Part shown: positions 63,401 to 64,000 of the stretch, one piece after another | Layout of the letters: the number at the start of each line of letters is the position of its first letter | How positions within the stretch are numbered: position 1 is the stretch's first letter | DNA from: Balanoglossus misakiensis | Taxonomy: Eukaryota > Hemichordata | Assembly (NCBI GenBank): GCA_040954595.2 | Contig: CM082596.2 | Coordinates: forward strand, 1,178,001-1,242,000 | Direction of reading: 5' to 3' | DNA: 64,000 nucleotides | Made by a program: the position numbers and the translations under genes | Notes under the pieces: generated by a model | The model's input: the letters and a program-made list of their open reading frames with translations, nothing else | What the model was told of the DNA's origin: nothing | The model's database searches: none

Positions 63401-63937
63401 ATTCCTGCGGCATTATTTTCTTTTCTTGAGTCTGCGTCTCTACATACAGCTCTTTCATTGTATGACCGTGCCCTCCTCTGGCTGCGTCTGGTCTGTCCAG
63501 CTGGTGCATCATGGGAGGCTGACCGTTGGGTGTTTTATCCTGACTGTGATGCGACACAGGTGGTCCACCGTTTATCACAGATTCCTTCATTTGATCTGAT
63601 GCCATTGGACGCTGCTGCTGCTGCTGCACACGCTCAGTTGTCTCAGCAGGGTGATGCCGCACATGCTCAGTAGGTGCATGGGGCTGATGATCCTTCACAC
63701 GTTCGGTTGTCACGTCAGGACGGCGCTGCACATGCTCAGTAGTGACAACAGTGTGGTACTGCACATGCTCAGTTCGTCCACCAGGTTGGTGCTGATGTTG
63801 ATGTGGCACGTCGCGTCGATCTGGCTCATGGACGCGAGTTGTATCAGGATAGCGAAACACATTTGGTGGTCCGGGCTTTTCTTGTTGTGGCATATCCTCA
63901 TGCACAGTTGTTGACGTCTGATGATATTCCCTTGTTT
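59136..63937 (-). CDS. TNS: Tensin, C-terminal part (ten coding exons; N-terminus outside the window)
   Basis: Tensins are focal-adhesion adaptors that link actin to integrin tails and bind phosphotyrosine proteins. Coding exons on the minus strand, 5' to 3', are 63937-62416, 62235-62093, 61854-61768, 61639-61511, 61278-61108, 60889-60803, 60493-60325, 59912-59844, 59505-59467 and 59283-59136 (TAA at 59138-59136). Every internal boundary has AG before and GT after the exon, and the phases join without a shift into 853 complete codons plus the stop. Numbering from the first full codon in view, residues 1-~555 are low-complexity linker, ~572-683 SH2, ~684-712 spacer and ~713-853 PTB. The order SH2 then PTB at the C-terminus identifies tensin. 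The first exon in view opens with a splice acceptor (TTTTTTTGTAG), so the GTG at 63,905 is an internal Val codon and not a start. The usual N-terminal PTEN-like domain is expected upstream, beyond 64,000. Exon joins are inferred, with no transcript available. Confidence 0.93.
59293..59412. repeat. 41-bp tandem repeat (~2.8 copies) next to the last tensin exon
   Basis: Copies start with GAGAG at 59,293, 59,334 and 59,375. The shared core is GAGAAATCCTACTGGCAA and similar, followed by CTCA and TTTTCAAAT. The first copy adjoins the intron side of the acceptor at 59,284-59,285, so the repeat forms the polypyrimidine region and probable branch-point area of the last intron. The third copy breaks off after GGTATTGGCAATG. 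Confidence 0.85.
59403..59440. repeat. CAGA-type microsatellite, interrupted
   Basis: Imperfect CAGACAGA tracts (CAGACAGACTAACAG, then CACAGACAGACAGAC) in the last tensin intron, continuing into a GAGAGAAAGAAAA stretch. Confidence 0.7.
59683..59736. repeat. (ACAG)n microsatellite
   Basis: About nine uninterrupted ACAG units (59,683-59,718), then imperfect GATAGATGGACAGACAGAT. It lies in the 338-bp tensin intron between the 69-bp and 39-bp PTB exons, which otherwise shows nothing notable. Confidence 0.9.
60127..60159. repeat. (TG)n microsatellite
   Basis: A TG/CG dinucleotide run with two C interruptions, in the 412-bp tensin intron between exons 60493-60325 and 59912-59844. The rest of that intron is AT-rich without recognisable features. 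Confidence 0.9.
60803..60889 (-). CDS. TNS: Tensin spacer exon between SH2 and PTB (87 bp)
   Basis: A phase 1-1 exon encodes a Ser/Ala/Pro-rich spacer containing [20 protein letters not shown]. Tensins have a short flexible linker at this position. The acceptor is TCTTGCAG and the donor is GCAG|GTACGG. Being symmetrical and a multiple of three, it could be skipped without a frame change, but there is no evidence here that it is. Confidence 0.85.
61108..61854 (-). CDS. TNS: Tensin SH2 domain exons (61854-61768, 61639-61511, 61278-61108)
   Basis: Three phase-1 exons (87, 129 and 171 bp) encode the SH2 fold. The first ends in [13 protein letters not shown], the typical tensin SH2 entry WYKP-(D/N)-ISR. 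The second carries [11 protein letters not shown]; its Arg (about residue 599) sits where the phosphotyrosine-binding FLVRES Arg lies. The third has ELVRHFLIE, then [12 protein letters not shown], then [19 protein letters not shown], the conserved end of tensin SH2 domains. All key positions that I can judge are kept, so the domain should bind phosphotyrosine ligands. All three exons are multiples of three in length and begin and end in phase 1. Confidence 0.95.
62093..62235 (-). CDS. TNS: Tensin linker exon before SH2 (143 bp)
   Basis: The acceptor TTTCCAG joins the AG of the previous exon to T, giving Ser, and the frame then reads [16 protein letters not shown]. It continues Ser/Gly-rich through a [10 protein letters not shown] stretch to a final single G before the donor GTGAGT. 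Gly, Ser and Pro dominate, as in tensin linkers next to the SH2 domain. There is no independent domain. Confidence 0.85.
62416..63937 (-). CDS. TNS: Tensin large linker exon (1,522 bp)
   Basis: A single long exon encodes ~507 residues rich in His, Gln, Pro, Thr, Ser and Gly, matching the long disordered middle region of tensins. Its first part holds five tandem 11-12-residue repeats of the form TTE(H/R)V(Q/K/R) (63,612-63,776) ending in a run of Gln. A His/Pro run ([11 protein letters not shown]) follows near 63,225-63,265. Later come an [11 protein letters not shown] segment and two copies of an AN(M/I)YPT(F/Y)SDR motif. The end is Ser/Arg/Gly-rich. It closes at the donor CAG|GTAAGC with two bases of a Ser codon. 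No folded domain is visible. The plus-strand frame of 222 codons at 62,723-63,391 is the antisense of this exon. Confidence 0.9.
63612..63776 (-). repeat. Coding minisatellite in the tensin linker
   Basis: Five in-frame repeats of 33-36 bp, each centred on ACTGAGCATGTGCAG or a close variant (ACCGAACGTGTGAAG, ACTGAGCATGTGCGG, ACTGAGCGTGTGCAG). They encode TEHVQ, TEHVQ, TERVK, TEHVR and TERVQ at intervals of 11-12 residues. The last repeat runs into five CAG-type Gln codons. Confidence 0.85.
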
Positions 63938-64000
63938 CTACAAAAAAAGTTTATTGAGAGACTTTCATTTCATATTTTTCAGAGATTTGTATCAAATGAA

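Noticed and set aside
63903-63905. GTG as a start codon giving a 497-residue protein
   Set aside because: The reading frame is open upstream to a good splice acceptor at 63,938-63,939, so the GTG is an internal Val codon of an internal exon.

Overview
The window is animal (metazoan) nuclear DNA. About 88% of it (1 to ~56,705) is one satellite array made of 87-88 bp monomers. The last ~4.9 kb (59,136-63,937, minus strand) holds the 3' exons of a tensin gene with spliceosomal GT-AG introns. Tensin's SH2-PTB architecture is restricted to animals. The AT-rich introns, CAGA and TG microsatellites and many ACATGT motifs would fit a marine invertebrate, but I cannot name a phylum or species from this sequence.

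The array has an inverted layout. Orientation is defined here by the box CATGGGTTATAGCTCAGG reading forward. The segments are: family B1 forward (1-430), family A reverse (431-17,087), family A forward (17,088-55,748, with a 100-N gap at 29,754-29,853), B1 reverse (55,749-~56,422), B2 reverse (~56,423-56,653), and a decayed edge (~56,654-56,710). The order and orientation of B-A on the left is therefore mirrored by A-B on the right. There are roughly 640 monomers in view, and the left edge of the array lies outside the window. From ~14.2 kb to the gap the monomers carry many single-base homopolymer indels. This looks like unpolished assembly, and the A/A inversion at 17,087 lies in its worst part. 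Outside that zone the monomers are nearly identical, and multi-monomer blocks are duplicated (for example a 29-monomer, 2,552-bp block).

Between the array and the gene (56,710-59,135) I see no gene. The stretch contains a tRNA-derived SINE-like element with A and B boxes, a perfect 18-bp inverted repeat, a 27-bp direct duplication and candidate poly(A) signals for the tensin transcript.

The tensin portion consists of ten coding exons giving an 853-residue C-terminal fragment: a long low-complexity linker rich in His, Gln, Pro and Ser, then an SH2 domain, a short spacer and a PTB domain ending at a TAA. The N-terminal PTEN-like phosphatase/C2 part expected of full-length tensins would lie beyond position 64,000. 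All frames open inside the satellite, and the plus-strand frames antisense to tensin, are judged non-coding.

I found no new gene system. The notable material is the architecture of the satellite: its mirrored layout, an invariant box shared by three monomer families, box-only mini-units at the edge, excess CpG, and internal block duplications.
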